Shown here one piece after another: positions 8,899 to 16,638 of a stretch of DNA of 64,000 nt. Under the pieces are notes generated by a model. That model saw only the letters and a program-made list of their open reading frames with translations. It did not search any database and was not told the origin of the DNA. The translations under genes and the position numbers were made by a program. Numbering within the stretch: the first letter of the stretch is position 1; every line of letters starts with the position of its first letter. This stretch comes from Nitrospirota bacterium (GTDB lineage: Bacteria; Nitrospirota; Nitrospiria; SBBL01; JAADHI01): contig JAJDBX010000047.1 of the NCBI GenBank assembly GCA_029261135.1, positions 1 to 64,000 on the forward strand, in the 5' to 3' direction.

Positions 8899-9408
8899 CT
8901 AACTTCTTGTAATTGTCTTTCCGGCTGAGCGGCTATTTATTTTTCCAGTATGCTGATAGGTGGTCACATCTGATGTGAGGTGCCTGAGTAAGGCAAAAAG
9001 ATCTGAAATCTGCCCGAGAACCCGTTCAATTAAAATACCGTTCACATGATTAATTTCTTCTATACTCGATGTGAGTCCCTCAAGACGACTTCTGAGTGAT
9101 TCTAGTTTTTCCTGATCGGAAGATGTTACGAACGGAATAAGTGTTTTGAGCGTGGGGGGGGAGGTGCCGTGATTTATACTTTGTAATGATTGAATGCGTT
9201 CTTTTTCGAGCTGCGCCACGCGGTCGAGTAATTTCTTTTTTTGAGAAACACAACGAAGCAGTGGTTCGACTTTTCCCTCAATAATAAGGCGTTTTTCCTC
9301 CTGAATCCGTGTAAGTAGCTCATGGTGTACTTTAACCATCTCTTCAAGTATTGCAATGAGCTGAGTGGACTCTGACTCAGAAAGTCTTTGAGGAGCTGCA
9401 ACAATCAT
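8899..9408 (-). CDS. flgN: FlgN-family flagellar export chaperone
   Basis: A 169-residue, almost entirely helical protein. The pattern LIAILEEMVKVHHELLTRIQEEKRLIIEG at about residues 17-45 and KKKLLDRVAQLEKERI after it is typical of FlgN chaperones, which hold FlgK and FlgL before export. Length is close to the usual 140-160. Synteny supports the call: 11 bases after flgM and 30 bases before flgK, the standard flgM-flgN-flgK-flgL order. Sequence similarity in this family is low, so the name rests partly on position. Confidence 0.85.
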   Translation of the reverse strand: MIVAAPQRLSESESTQLIAILEEMVKVHHELLTRIQEEKRLIIEGKVEPLLRCVSQKKKLLDRVAQLEKERIQSLQSINHGTSPPTLKTLIPFVTSSDQEKLESLRSRLEGLTSSIEEINHVNGILIERVLGQISDLFALLRHLTSDVTTYQHTGKINSRSAGKTITRS

Positions 9409-9419
9409 ACAATACCCCT

Positions 9420-9740
9420 TTATGAAAGGTTATCAAGTAAGGTTGAACGAATCAGTTTTTCGGCAATCTTTGTGGTATTGGGCCGGTATGTTCCTGCCTC
9501 AACCTGAGTACGCACTTGTTCCACTTTTTCGGCACGCACATCCGTGCCTGTTGTGGCCAGTTTGTTCAATTTTTGAAAGGTGCGCGCTTGTTCAGAAATA
9601 TCAACCTGATCTGCGGCAGAGGATGGAGAAGCTTGTTGGCTTTCTTGAGACTTCCCGGCTTTCGTAACACCGACGCCACGACTATTGCCAAGAATGGTTT
9701 TTTCTAAAAGCGAATGTTGGTCTTTCTCTGAGATCTTCAT
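9420..9740 (-). CDS. flgM: Anti-sigma28 factor FlgM
   Basis: A 106-residue FlgM, which binds and inhibits the flagellar sigma factor FliA until it is exported through the finished hook. The disordered, Ser/Gln-rich N-terminal half is typical. The conserved C-terminal half shows DQVDISEQAR, then RAEKVEQVRTQVEAGTY and KIAEKLI. The start at 9740 follows GGAG at good spacing and lies just below a near-consensus sigma28 promoter, giving the usual autoregulatory loop in which FliA transcribes its own inhibitor. Confidence 0.95.
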   Translation of the reverse strand: MKISEKDQHSLLEKTILGNSRGVGVTKAGKSQESQQASPSSAADQVDISEQARTFQKLNKLATTGTDVRAEKVEQVRTQVEAGTYRPNTTKIAEKLIRSTLLDNLS

Positions 9741-9768
9741 AGTTTACTCCTTTTCCTACCCATTTCTT

Positions 9769-9796
9769 TTATCGGCGAATCGCCTTAAAAACTTTA
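9769..9796 (-). promoter_or_regulatory. Sigma28 (FliA) promoter for flgM-flgN-flgK-flgL
   Basis: On the minus strand TAAAGTTT (9796-9789) is followed after 12 bases by GCCGATAA (9776-9769). Both elements match the sigma28 consensus TAAAGTTT-N11-GCCGATAA exactly; only the spacer is one base longer. The predicted start is near 9762, about 22 bases before the flgM ATG. The element lies within the last codons and stop of the rod-binding-protein gene, so late genes can be switched on separately from the upstream hook-basal-body genes. Confidence 0.85.
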
Positions 9797-10179
9797 GGGC
9801 CCTCTATTTGATCAAGGGGTCTCTCAGTAGATTCAAGTGAGCGCGACAATTTTTCTGTAAGCATCTTTGCCAAGCCGATTCCACCGCTCTCTGATATTTT
9901 TTTCGCGATCTCTTCATCAAACATAGACTCATACAAGTCCTGTCCCAATCCTACGCCACTTTCCTCGCTTTTTGGAACCCCTTTTCTCATTTCTTTTAAG
10001 AGCGATTGAATAAAGTAGGACTCAAATGCCTTGGCTCCTTTTTTGATTTCAGCCAGTTTTTCAATGGATTCGACCTGTTTTTTACCTATCGTTTCAGTAG
10101 ACTGAATCGCTGCTTTCGCTGAATGCGTTTGATCAAGAATCTGCCGATGCATCGAAAAAAAATTCGTTCCATTTATCAT
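9769..10179 (-). CDS. FlgJ-type rod-binding protein without muramidase domain
   Basis: A 136-residue protein matching only the N-terminal rod-binding domain of FlgJ: KGAKAFESYFIQSLLKEMRKGVP (about residues 48-70), LGQDLYESMFDEEIAKKISESGGIGLAKML (about 78-107). It is thought to act as the scaffold for rod assembly in the periplasm. The C-terminal glucosaminidase domain found in enterobacterial FlgJ is absent, as in many other phyla, so a separate peptidoglycan hydrolase must open the wall. It lies between flgI and flgM; its last codons contain the sigma28 promoter. Confidence 0.9.
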   Translation of the reverse strand: MINGTNFFSMHRQILDQTHSAKAAIQSTETIGKKQVESIEKLAEIKKGAKAFESYFIQSLLKEMRKGVPKSEESGVGLGQDLYESMFDEEIAKKISESGGIGLAKMLTEKLSRSLESTERPLDQIEGPKVFKAIRR

Positions 10180-10214
10180 GAGTCCACCCTACCTTGTGAA
10201 TAGAATAAAAAATT

Positions 10215-11384
10215 TTACAAAATTTCTAGCTCTGCGTGCAAAGCCCCGGCCGCCTTAATCGATTGCAAAATAGAGATCAAATCTCTGGGTGTCACACCGA
10301 TTGAATTCAAGCCCTGAATGAGTGTCCCTATCGTGGTTCCTCCCCGCATCAATACAATTTTTGAATCCCCTTCAACAACATCCGAATCCTGTTGGGGTAC
10401 GATAACCGTTTCTGATCCTCTCGGAGCCAATGCAGCGGGTTGAGAAACCTGTAATTCCGTTTTCACACGAATGGTGAGGTTTCCATGCGCTATCGCAACA
10501 TCAGAGACACGCACTTGATCGCCCATAACGATCGTCCCCGTGCGCTCGTTCACGACGACTTTTGCGGAAAAATCAATGGGAACATCCAAGGCTTCTATCA
10601 TTGCAAGCAGTGCCACTTCCCGACCCTTATAATCATGACTCACCACCAATTCGACGGTCGCGGAATCAATAGGATGGGCCACCGGTGCCGATTTCGAGCT
10701 TGCACCAAAGGCCTTGTTGATCGTTTCTGCAAGACGTAGTGCTGTCGTAAAATCTTGCTGTCTCAGCAAGATTTTGAAACGTTCCATCTTCGCAAACTCA
10801 AAGGGCACTTCTCGTTCAACCAATGCCCCACTTGGAATTCTACCCGCAGTGGGATGGTTTTTCTGAGTGCTATCTCCACCACCTCCCCCGATAAAACCGC
10901 CAATCGACACCGAACCCTGCGCAACGGCATACACGCTTTGATCTGGACCTTTTAAGGGAGTCAACAACAAGGTCCCCCCCTGAAGACTTGTCGCATCTCC
11001 GAGGGATGAAATGACAACATCAAGCTGTGTGCCCGTTCGAGTAAAGGGCGGGAGGACTGCGGTGACCATCACGGCCGCAACATTTTTAACTTTCACCGCA
11101 TTTGGATCAACAGAAATACCCATCCGTGTCAACATACTGGAAAGAGACTGAACAGTGAAAAGGGTTCCCGTTTTGTCTCCTGTACCATTCAAACCTACGA
11201 CCAGGCCATAACCGATTAAGGCGTTATTACGAACCCCTTCAATGGACGCAATATCTTTTATTCTCGCCGCATGAGAAGGGACAGAGAAAAGAACAAGAAC
11301 TAGAAAAAGACCCATCGCGTAGATAAACAGGATGAAATTTGCCAGATAATATGATCTTTTATGTGTCCAATTTCTTTCAATCAC
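10215..11384 (-). CDS. flgI: Flagellar P-ring protein FlgI
   Basis: A 389-residue FlgI, the P-ring subunit around the rod in the peptidoglycan layer. A signal peptide precedes ARIKDIASIEGVRNN; the hydrophobic core is ANFILFIYAMGLFLVLVLFSV and cleavage is expected after SHA. Conserved blocks include NALIGYGLVVGLNGTGDKT and VVNERTGTIVMGDQVRV. The n-region before the hydrophobic core is longer than usual, so translation may begin at a later codon. A P-ring together with FlgH supports a Gram-negative envelope. Confidence 0.96.
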   Translation of the reverse strand: MIERNWTHKRSYYLANFILFIYAMGLFLVLVLFSVPSHAARIKDIASIEGVRNNALIGYGLVVGLNGTGDKTGTLFTVQSLSSMLTRMGISVDPNAVKVKNVAAVMVTAVLPPFTRTGTQLDVVISSLGDATSLQGGTLLLTPLKGPDQSVYAVAQGSVSIGGFIGGGGGDSTQKNHPTAGRIPSGALVEREVPFEFAKMERFKILLRQQDFTTALRLAETINKAFGASSKSAPVAHPIDSATVELVVSHDYKGREVALLAMIEALDVPIDFSAKVVVNERTGTIVMGDQVRVSDVAIAHGNLTIRVKTELQVSQPAALAPRGSETVIVPQQDSDVVEGDSKIVLMRGGTTIGTLIQGLNSIGVTPRDLISILQSIKAAGALHAELEIL

Positions 11385-11418
11385 TTAGATATCCCCACTC
11401 ATTCCTTGTAATGTATGC

Positions 11419-12171
11419 TTAAAATGGCCAAATAAAATCAAGAATACGCATCAGCCAACCGGGACTCTGCTTATCACTCACCACGCCCGTTCCCGAATAT
11501 TCAATCTTTGCATCCGCGATCACCGTTGAAAGTATCGTATTCCCTTGCTGAATATCTTCAGGACGCACCACCCCGCTCACTGCCAGATATTCTTTTTCAT
11601 TATTAATCAATACTTCGCGTTCGCCTTCGATCATCATATTTCCATTAGGATAAATCGCCGTCACAATGGCCGTGACTTCTGCTGTAAGGCTACCGCTCCG
11701 ACTGGTTGCGCCATCACCTGAAAAAGAATCTGAAAAATCAGCGCCCGCCCCGAGATTTGCCAGTGTATTTGAAGGGGTGCCAAAAAGAGCAGCGGTTGAT
11801 GCGCTTAAAGCGGAAGTCCGATCTGTTGTCGTCCCTGCTGCCTTCGACCCTTGCGCATTCTCAACCACACGAACGGTCACAATATCTCCGACATGGCTCG
11901 CCTTGGCATCTTGAAAAAAGAAACTGCGTGATTGGTTGTCAGCCCACAATGATCCTTTGTTATTCTTTTTCTTCGATCCATGTTTCAAATTCAAATTCAT
12001 CGAAATCAAGGGCTTTTCAGGAAGCGCAGAAGAAGTCAAAGCGCGATCCTTTAATCGAGAGTCTTTATTGGAAACCCGAATCAAGCCTTTCGCACCACAA
12101 GCAGACATCGTAGTAAAAACAAAAAAAACCAAGATCAATCGCCCGAGGCCTTTATTTTCATAACCCTTCAT
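11419..12171 (-). CDS. flgH: Flagellar L-ring lipoprotein FlgH
   Basis: A 250-residue FlgH, the outer-membrane L-ring lipoprotein. The signal peptide ends in a lipobox-like TMSAC (lipidated Cys at about residue 25). Typical blocks are GSLWADNQSRSFFFQDAKASHVGDIVTV, the region VRVVENAQGSKAAGTTTDR and, near the end, SGVVRPEDI with SGTGVVSDKQSPGWL. The gene abuts flgA (one base apart) and precedes flgI, the usual order. The ring needs FlgI and the chaperone FlgA, both encoded here. Confidence 0.96.
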   Translation of the reverse strand: MKGYENKGLGRLILVFFVFTTMSACGAKGLIRVSNKDSRLKDRALTSSALPEKPLISMNLNLKHGSKKKNNKGSLWADNQSRSFFFQDAKASHVGDIVTVRVVENAQGSKAAGTTTDRTSALSASTAALFGTPSNTLANLGAGADFSDSFSGDGATSRSGSLTAEVTAIVTAIYPNGNMMIEGEREVLINNEKEYLAVSGVVRPEDIQQGNTILSTVIADAKIEYSGTGVVSDKQSPGWLMRILDFIWPF

Positions 12172-12912
12172 TTAGCGGCTCCTTTGAAGGTTAACTCCAA
12201 CATCCCCGGAGTTGAGCACTTCACCAAAAACCATCTTTTTTGAATCAAGATTAACGACTTTAATTGTTTCACCCAGATTGCCATCCTGTTTTGCCTCGCC
12301 AGTGGTCAAGATCTTAAGACCTTCTGATTTGAATACCATCGTCACACGGTCTCCACGGCGAATCAGGGGAGCAAGTTCGAGCTGATCAACACGAACAGGA
12401 ACGCCTTTCCCAAGGGATTGTATCAGCCGTTTCCCAATCACTGCTTCCGGGTCATTTTCATAACGACGTCTCTGATTTCGTGTGCGAATCATTTCAAGTG
12501 TGACGTCATCGGCTTCCACGATATCAAGGCGACGGAGTTTTCTCCGCGTAACAACCACTTTCTGTATTTTCACAATATCCGCGCTGACCCGATGCTCCAT
12601 TGCATGCCCATCATGACTCAGCAAACCAATCACAAAAATACGACGTCCCAGAAGACGGCCACGATTTGTCGGCTTAACACGAACAACTTCCCCTTGAATG
12701 TTCAAGGACTGGCCATTCGTCGCACTCAATTTTGATACCTGGATTTCTGGTAGATCCACTGAAAGTGCCTCTGCAACATACAATTGCAGTTTTGAAACAA
12801 TTTTATCTTCCAAGGATCGTGTTTCCAAAGCGACCTCTGCGGAACGCACGATGGGCGTGAAAGATAAAATAATGAATAAGATTGGAATCATCGAAGCCCT
12901 TAAATATCTCAT
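12172..12912 (-). CDS. flgA: P-ring assembly chaperone FlgA
   Basis: A 246-residue periplasmic protein with an N-terminal signal peptide (hydrophobic core MIPILFIILSFTPI) and the C-terminal SAF-type fold of FlgA: VVVTRRKLRRLDIVEADDV, then IGKRLIQSLGKGVPVRVDQLELAPLI and VNLDSKKMVFGEVLNSGDV. FlgA assists polymerisation of FlgI into the P-ring. The gene sits 3 bases after flgG and one base before flgH, so these genes are co-transcribed. Confidence 0.93.
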   Translation of the reverse strand: MRYLRASMIPILFIILSFTPIVRSAEVALETRSLEDKIVSKLQLYVAEALSVDLPEIQVSKLSATNGQSLNIQGEVVRVKPTNRGRLLGRRIFVIGLLSHDGHAMEHRVSADIVKIQKVVVTRRKLRRLDIVEADDVTLEMIRTRNQRRRYENDPEAVIGKRLIQSLGKGVPVRVDQLELAPLIRRGDRVTMVFKSEGLKILTTGEAKQDGNLGETIKVVNLDSKKMVFGEVLNSGDVGVNLQRSR

Positions 12913-12915
12913 CTT

Positions 12916-13701
12916 TTACCTTTTAATATTGTTCGCGACAGACATCATGTCATCAGAGGTCTGTATGGCTTTTGAATTCAGCTCGTAGGCCCGTTGAGCC
13001 ACAATCATATTGACCATTTCTTCAGCGATATTCACATTCGATCCTTCAAGTGCACCCTGCAAAACGGTTCCAAATCCGTCAAGCCCTGCTGTCCCAATCG
13101 TTGCTTCGCCTGAAGCTGCTGTATTCTGGTAAAGATTTTTTCCGATACTATTGAGGCCTGCCGGGTTGGTAAAACGGGCCAGTTCAATCGTTCCCAAGAC
13201 TGATGGCGTTGCACTTCCGGGGGTTGCCGCTGAAATTTCACCTTGCGGGGAAATCGTCAGCGCAATCGAATCGATTGGCACCGTGATATCCGGGAGTACG
13301 GGATAGCCTTCAGCGGTAACAATATTGCCGTCACTTCCAATCTTGAAAGAACCGCTTCTTGTATAAGCAATGGATCCATCGGACATGGTCACTTGAAAAA
13401 ATCCCTCTCCTTCAATCGCAATATCAAGTGGGGCATCGGTCTGCTGAAAATCACCCTGTGCAAAACCACGATAAACGGCAACCGGGTTAACCCCTGAGCC
13501 AATCTGAATGCCCACTGGCACTTCCCCTGAACTCGTCGTTGTCCCGGCAGATTTCAAAGTTTGATAGGTTAAATCCTGAAAATCCCATCGTCCCTTTTTA
13601 AATCCCACTGTAGAAACATTGGCCAAATTATTGGCAATGACTGCAACCGACAATTGTTGTGCTGCCATTCCTGTACTGGCGATTGAAAGTGCTCGCATCA
13701 T
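12916..13701 (-). CDS. flgG: Flagellar distal rod protein FlgG
   Basis: A 261-residue FlgG, the main protein of the distal rod. It begins MMRALSIASTGMAAQQLSVAVIANNLANVSTVGFKKGR, the rod signature, and carries DAPLDIAIEGEGFFQV in the middle and SNVNIAEEMVNMIVAQRAYELNSKAIQTSDDMM at the C-terminus. Length matches the usual 260-262. It follows flgF after a 50-base gap and shares the same operon. Confidence 0.96.
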   Translation of the reverse strand: MMRALSIASTGMAAQQLSVAVIANNLANVSTVGFKKGRWDFQDLTYQTLKSAGTTTSSGEVPVGIQIGSGVNPVAVYRGFAQGDFQQTDAPLDIAIEGEGFFQVTMSDGSIAYTRSGSFKIGSDGNIVTAEGYPVLPDITVPIDSIALTISPQGEISAATPGSATPSVLGTIELARFTNPAGLNSIGKNLYQNTAASGEATIGTAGLDGFGTVLQGALEGSNVNIAEEMVNMIVAQRAYELNSKAIQTSDDMMSVANNIKR

Positions 13702-13751
13702 AATGTTCTCTCCACTCGTTCAGGTTTAAAAATATGAATAAAAAAACCGCC

Positions 13752-14501
13752 CTATAAAGCGCCAATATCATTTGAGGCCGAAGCCTGAATTGTATCTGCC
13801 GTCTGTATTGCTTTTTGGGCCGCTTCATAAAGTCGCATTACATCGATCATTGCGACCATTTCTTCTACGGGATTGACATTGGAGCCCTCAAGTGCCCCTT
13901 GCTGAAGGGAAGCCTCTAAAGATTGAATCGCTTGACCACGGGTCACAGTAAAAAGGTTTCCCCCGACTTTTTCTAATGTTGAAGGGTCTGAAACAACGTA
14001 AATTGGGATCTGATCAATTTCAACAGGATCAGCACCCACTTCATTCACAAAGAGAGTACCATCGGATTGGATCGTCACCTGTCCTGAGGGCAAAATAATC
14101 GGACCGCTCCCTCCTAATACAGGGTATCCTTGCATCGTGACCACCTGTCCTGCTGCATCTAAAGTAAAGTGACCGCTACGTGTATATTGAACACCATTTG
14201 GACTTTGAACCCCAAAAAAACCTTCGCCTTGAATCGCAATATCCAAAGGCTCATTCGTCACCTGGATATCCCCCGCTGAAAAATCGGTCACAATATCCAC
14301 CAAAGTGCCATAGGTCGCATCAACAAGAAGGACTTCTTCAATAGGGTGCGTGAGCGCATCGACTTTAGGTGTTAATCCTTCAAAAAGGGCAAAATCTTTT
14401 TTGAAACCGCTTGTGCTGACATTGGCCAAGTTATTTGTAATCATCTCCAGTCTTTTTTCTTGGGCCAATGCGCCTGAGAGCGCCGGGTATACTGAATCCA
14501 T
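13752..14501 (-). CDS. flgF: Flagellar proximal rod protein FlgF
   Basis: A 249-residue rod protein of the FlgF/FlgG family. MDSVYPALSGALAQEKRLEMITNNLANVSTSGFKKD opens the N-terminal domain, NEPLDIAIQGEGFFGV sits in the middle and GALEGSNVNPVEEMVAMIDVMRLYEAAQKAIQT closes the protein. It is shorter than FlgG and is the first gene of the operon, which fits FlgF rather than a second FlgG. A sigma54-like element lies about 50 bases upstream of the start codon. Confidence 0.93.
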   Translation of the reverse strand: MDSVYPALSGALAQEKRLEMITNNLANVSTSGFKKDFALFEGLTPKVDALTHPIEEVLLVDATYGTLVDIVTDFSAGDIQVTNEPLDIAIQGEGFFGVQSPNGVQYTRSGHFTLDAAGQVVTMQGYPVLGGSGPIILPSGQVTIQSDGTLFVNEVGADPVEIDQIPIYVVSDPSTLEKVGGNLFTVTRGQAIQSLEASLQQGALEGSNVNPVEEMVAMIDVMRLYEAAQKAIQTADTIQASASNDIGAL

Positions 14502-14549
14502 CTCATCTCCTCAAGGGATTTCATTTTTACCGTGTGTCCACGCAATAGA

Positions 14550-14564
14550 GCAAGTTTCATACCA
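14550..14564 (-). promoter_or_regulatory. Candidate sigma54 promoter of the flgF operon
   Basis: On the minus strand TGGTATGAAACTTGC has the GG-N10-GC spacing of sigma54 (-24/-12) promoters; it matches TGG at -24 and TTGC at -12 but lacks the CAC after TGG. The predicted start is near 14538, about 37 bases before the flgF ATG at 14501. RpoN control of hook-basal-body genes is common in flagellated bacteria with a FlrC/FleR-type activator. No rpoN or activator gene is in this window. Confidence 0.5.
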
Positions 14565-14775
14565 AGCCATTCTTATCAACACAATGCACTCTTTTGATCC
14601 TAAAATCGTCAAAATATTGTCCAATAGAACATTTTTACCGAGGCAATCCGTGATAGAGCGGCAAAAATTTCCTATAAACCGTTATCCCCTTGACAGCATG
14701 GAATGACATGACGTTCAATGAAAAATTCAACTCACATCAATCAACAGAACGTATTTTTTGAGATAGGAGTTTCTC

Positions 14776-15774
14776 GTGGATCTAGAAAACAAAGAGGTAA
14801 GCTTAGCCACCTTTTCCGGAGGCTGCTTTTGGTGTATGGAATCCCCTTTTGAAGCACGAGAAGGGGTCATTGATGTCATATCGGGTTACACCGGGGGGAA
14901 GGAGCTTGATCCGAGCTACGAGGCCGTCGCCTCGGGGAAAACAAGCCACCTTGAAGCGATTCAAATCACATACGATCCAGCCCAGATCACCTATGACACG
15001 CTACTAGCGATTTTTTGGAGACAGATCGATCCCACCGATGACGGCGGATCTTTTGTAGATAGAGGGGCGCACTACCGCAGTGCAATCTTTTACCACGATG
15101 AAGAGCAAAAGTGTGCAGCCGATACCTCAAAATCAGAACTGGAGACCTCTGGAAAATTCCCCAAACCCATTGTGACTCAAATCCTAGAGGCCACGCCATT
15201 TTATGCCGCAGAATCCTATCATCAAGATTATTATAAAAAAAATGAAACCCATTACAAACGATACAGAGCAGGCTCCGGTCGAGATACTTACTTAAAAAAG
15301 GTTTGGGAAGATGAAGCGAACCCAGAAAAAAACAATCAAAACCCGTCTAAAGCAGCGTTGGAAGAAAAATTGACCCCGCTTCAATTCAAAGTAACACAAG
15401 AAGACAGCACGGAGCCCCCATTCCAAAATGACTATTGGGACAACAAAGCCGAGGGCATTTATGTGGATATCGTCTCAGGCGAGCCGCTCTTCAGTTCTTT
15501 GGATAAATTTGACTCCGGTACAGGCTGGCCCAGTTTCACCCAAAGTATTGACTCAGAAGGACTCACAGAAAAAAAAGACGGTTCCATGTACATGGTTCGA
15601 ACCGAAGTCCGAAGTAAAAAAGCCGACTCCCACTTAGGGCACCTCTTTGATGACGGCCCGCCACCCACAGGCCAGCGTTATTGCATCAATTCTGCATCAC
15701 TGCGCTTTATTACAAAAATTGACCTTGAAAAAGAAGGGTATGGGGAATTTACCGTGCTCTTTGATAAGGAATAA
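14776..15774 (+). CDS. msrAB: Methionine sulfoxide reductase MsrA-MsrB fusion
   Basis: A 332-residue two-domain enzyme that repairs both stereoisomers of methionine sulfoxide. The MsrA domain (about 1-165) has the catalytic motif [12 protein letters not shown] (Cys at about residue 16) and the SYHQDYY signature. The MsrB domain (about 195-332) has [36 protein letters not shown] with the catalytic Cys in RYCIN. The two CXXC zinc sites of many MsrB proteins are absent ([15 protein letters not shown] region), so this is the zinc-free form. Start is GTG with TAGGAG upstream. No signal peptide is seen, so it should act in the cytoplasm. There is no thioredoxin domain as in PilB. Confidence 0.94.
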   Translation: MDLENKEVSLATFSGGCFWCMESPFEAREGVIDVISGYTGGKELDPSYEAVASGKTSHLEAIQITYDPAQITYDTLLAIFWRQIDPTDDGGSFVDRGAHYRSAIFYHDEEQKCAADTSKSELETSGKFPKPIVTQILEATPFYAAESYHQDYYKKNETHYKRYRAGSGRDTYLKKVWEDEANPEKNNQNPSKAALEEKLTPLQFKVTQEDSTEPPFQNDYWDNKAEGIYVDIVSGEPLFSSLDKFDSGTGWPSFTQSIDSEGLTEKKDGSMYMVRTEVRSKKADSHLGHLFDDGPPPTGQRYCINSASLRFITKIDLEKEGYGEFTVLFDKE

Positions 15775-15799
15775 AACGGAGAGATGCGTTTACCCCGCT

Positions 15800-16477
15800 T
15801 CATTGAGGTATCTTAAGCAGACCAATGATGCGAACAACGGCGAGGCCGCTGCCTTCGATTTTTAATTTTCCCTTTGCGAGCACTTCTTTTAAACTTTTTT
15901 TCCCAAAGGCTAAGGCAACAAAGGTCTTTTCATCTGTTGTAACTCTTGCACGAGCATCTCTCATCGCACCCGATTCGATCTCTAAACGGCTGTCAAAAAT
16001 CCGAATGTGAAACAAAAATCCACCCACATCAAAGGAAGAACAAACATTGAAGCCCTCTGATGCTTTCGCATCAAATGCAGCCTTCATTCCGAGCAGGACC
16101 CATTCGGTGCGAGAAGTGGCTTTGGCTTTATAAGCACCCGCATATTCAGTGCCCCATCGCATCAAAGCCATCATCGGGGCTTCCAATGCCTTCCCTCGCT
16201 CTGTCAATTGATACACAAAGGAAGAGGCAGGCGCGGGCAGCACCTCTTTCTGGATCGTTCCAGATCGCACCAATGCTTTAAGGCGTGCTGCCAATAAATT
16301 TGTCCCTATTCCCGAAAGTGCCTCAATAATGTCTTTATAACGTTTCGGGCCCATGAGTAACTCACGGATGATCAACAAAGTCCATCGTTCTCCAATCAAA
16401 TCCAGGCTGAGTGCTAAAGGACAATTTTGCTTATAACTTCTTTTTATCATTAACGTTTTTACGATTGAATCGGACAT
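15800..16477 (-). CDS. HxlR-type transcriptional regulator with SCP2-like C-terminal domain
   Basis: A 225-residue protein. Residues about 17-110 form an HxlR winged helix: NCPLALSLDLIGERWTLLIIRELLMGPKRYKDI and LLAARLKALVRSGTIQ. HxlR proteins are usually 100-120 residues; here a further 110 residues end in DEKTFVALAFGKKSLKEVLAKGKLKIEGS, which resembles the SCP2 sterol/lipid-binding fold and may sense a hydrophobic ligand. It is divergent from the addB-like gene (162-base A+T-rich spacer) and may control itself or that gene. The ligand and targets are unknown. Confidence 0.8.
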   Translation of the reverse strand: MSDSIVKTLMIKRSYKQNCPLALSLDLIGERWTLLIIRELLMGPKRYKDIIEALSGIGTNLLAARLKALVRSGTIQKEVLPAPASSFVYQLTERGKALEAPMMALMRWGTEYAGAYKAKATSRTEWVLLGMKAAFDAKASEGFNVCSSFDVGGFLFHIRIFDSRLEIESGAMRDARARVTTDEKTFVALAFGKKSLKEVLAKGKLKIEGSGLAVVRIIGLLKIPQ

Positions 16478-16638
16478 AAACTTAATTAACCCATAATAGC
16501 TACTATATTTTTATAAAGTGTAATAAACATTTTATTAATACACAAGAAAAATGACCCATCTAAAAAAAAATACAAAAATATTCCAAATAAAATGGAACAC
16601 GCTTTTCTTCTGAAGGAGACTCCGGTATAAAACAAGTC

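Noticed and set aside
14691-14725. TTGACA upstream of the msrAB gene as a promoter
   Set aside because: The -35 is perfect but no acceptable -10 box lies 16-18 bases downstream.
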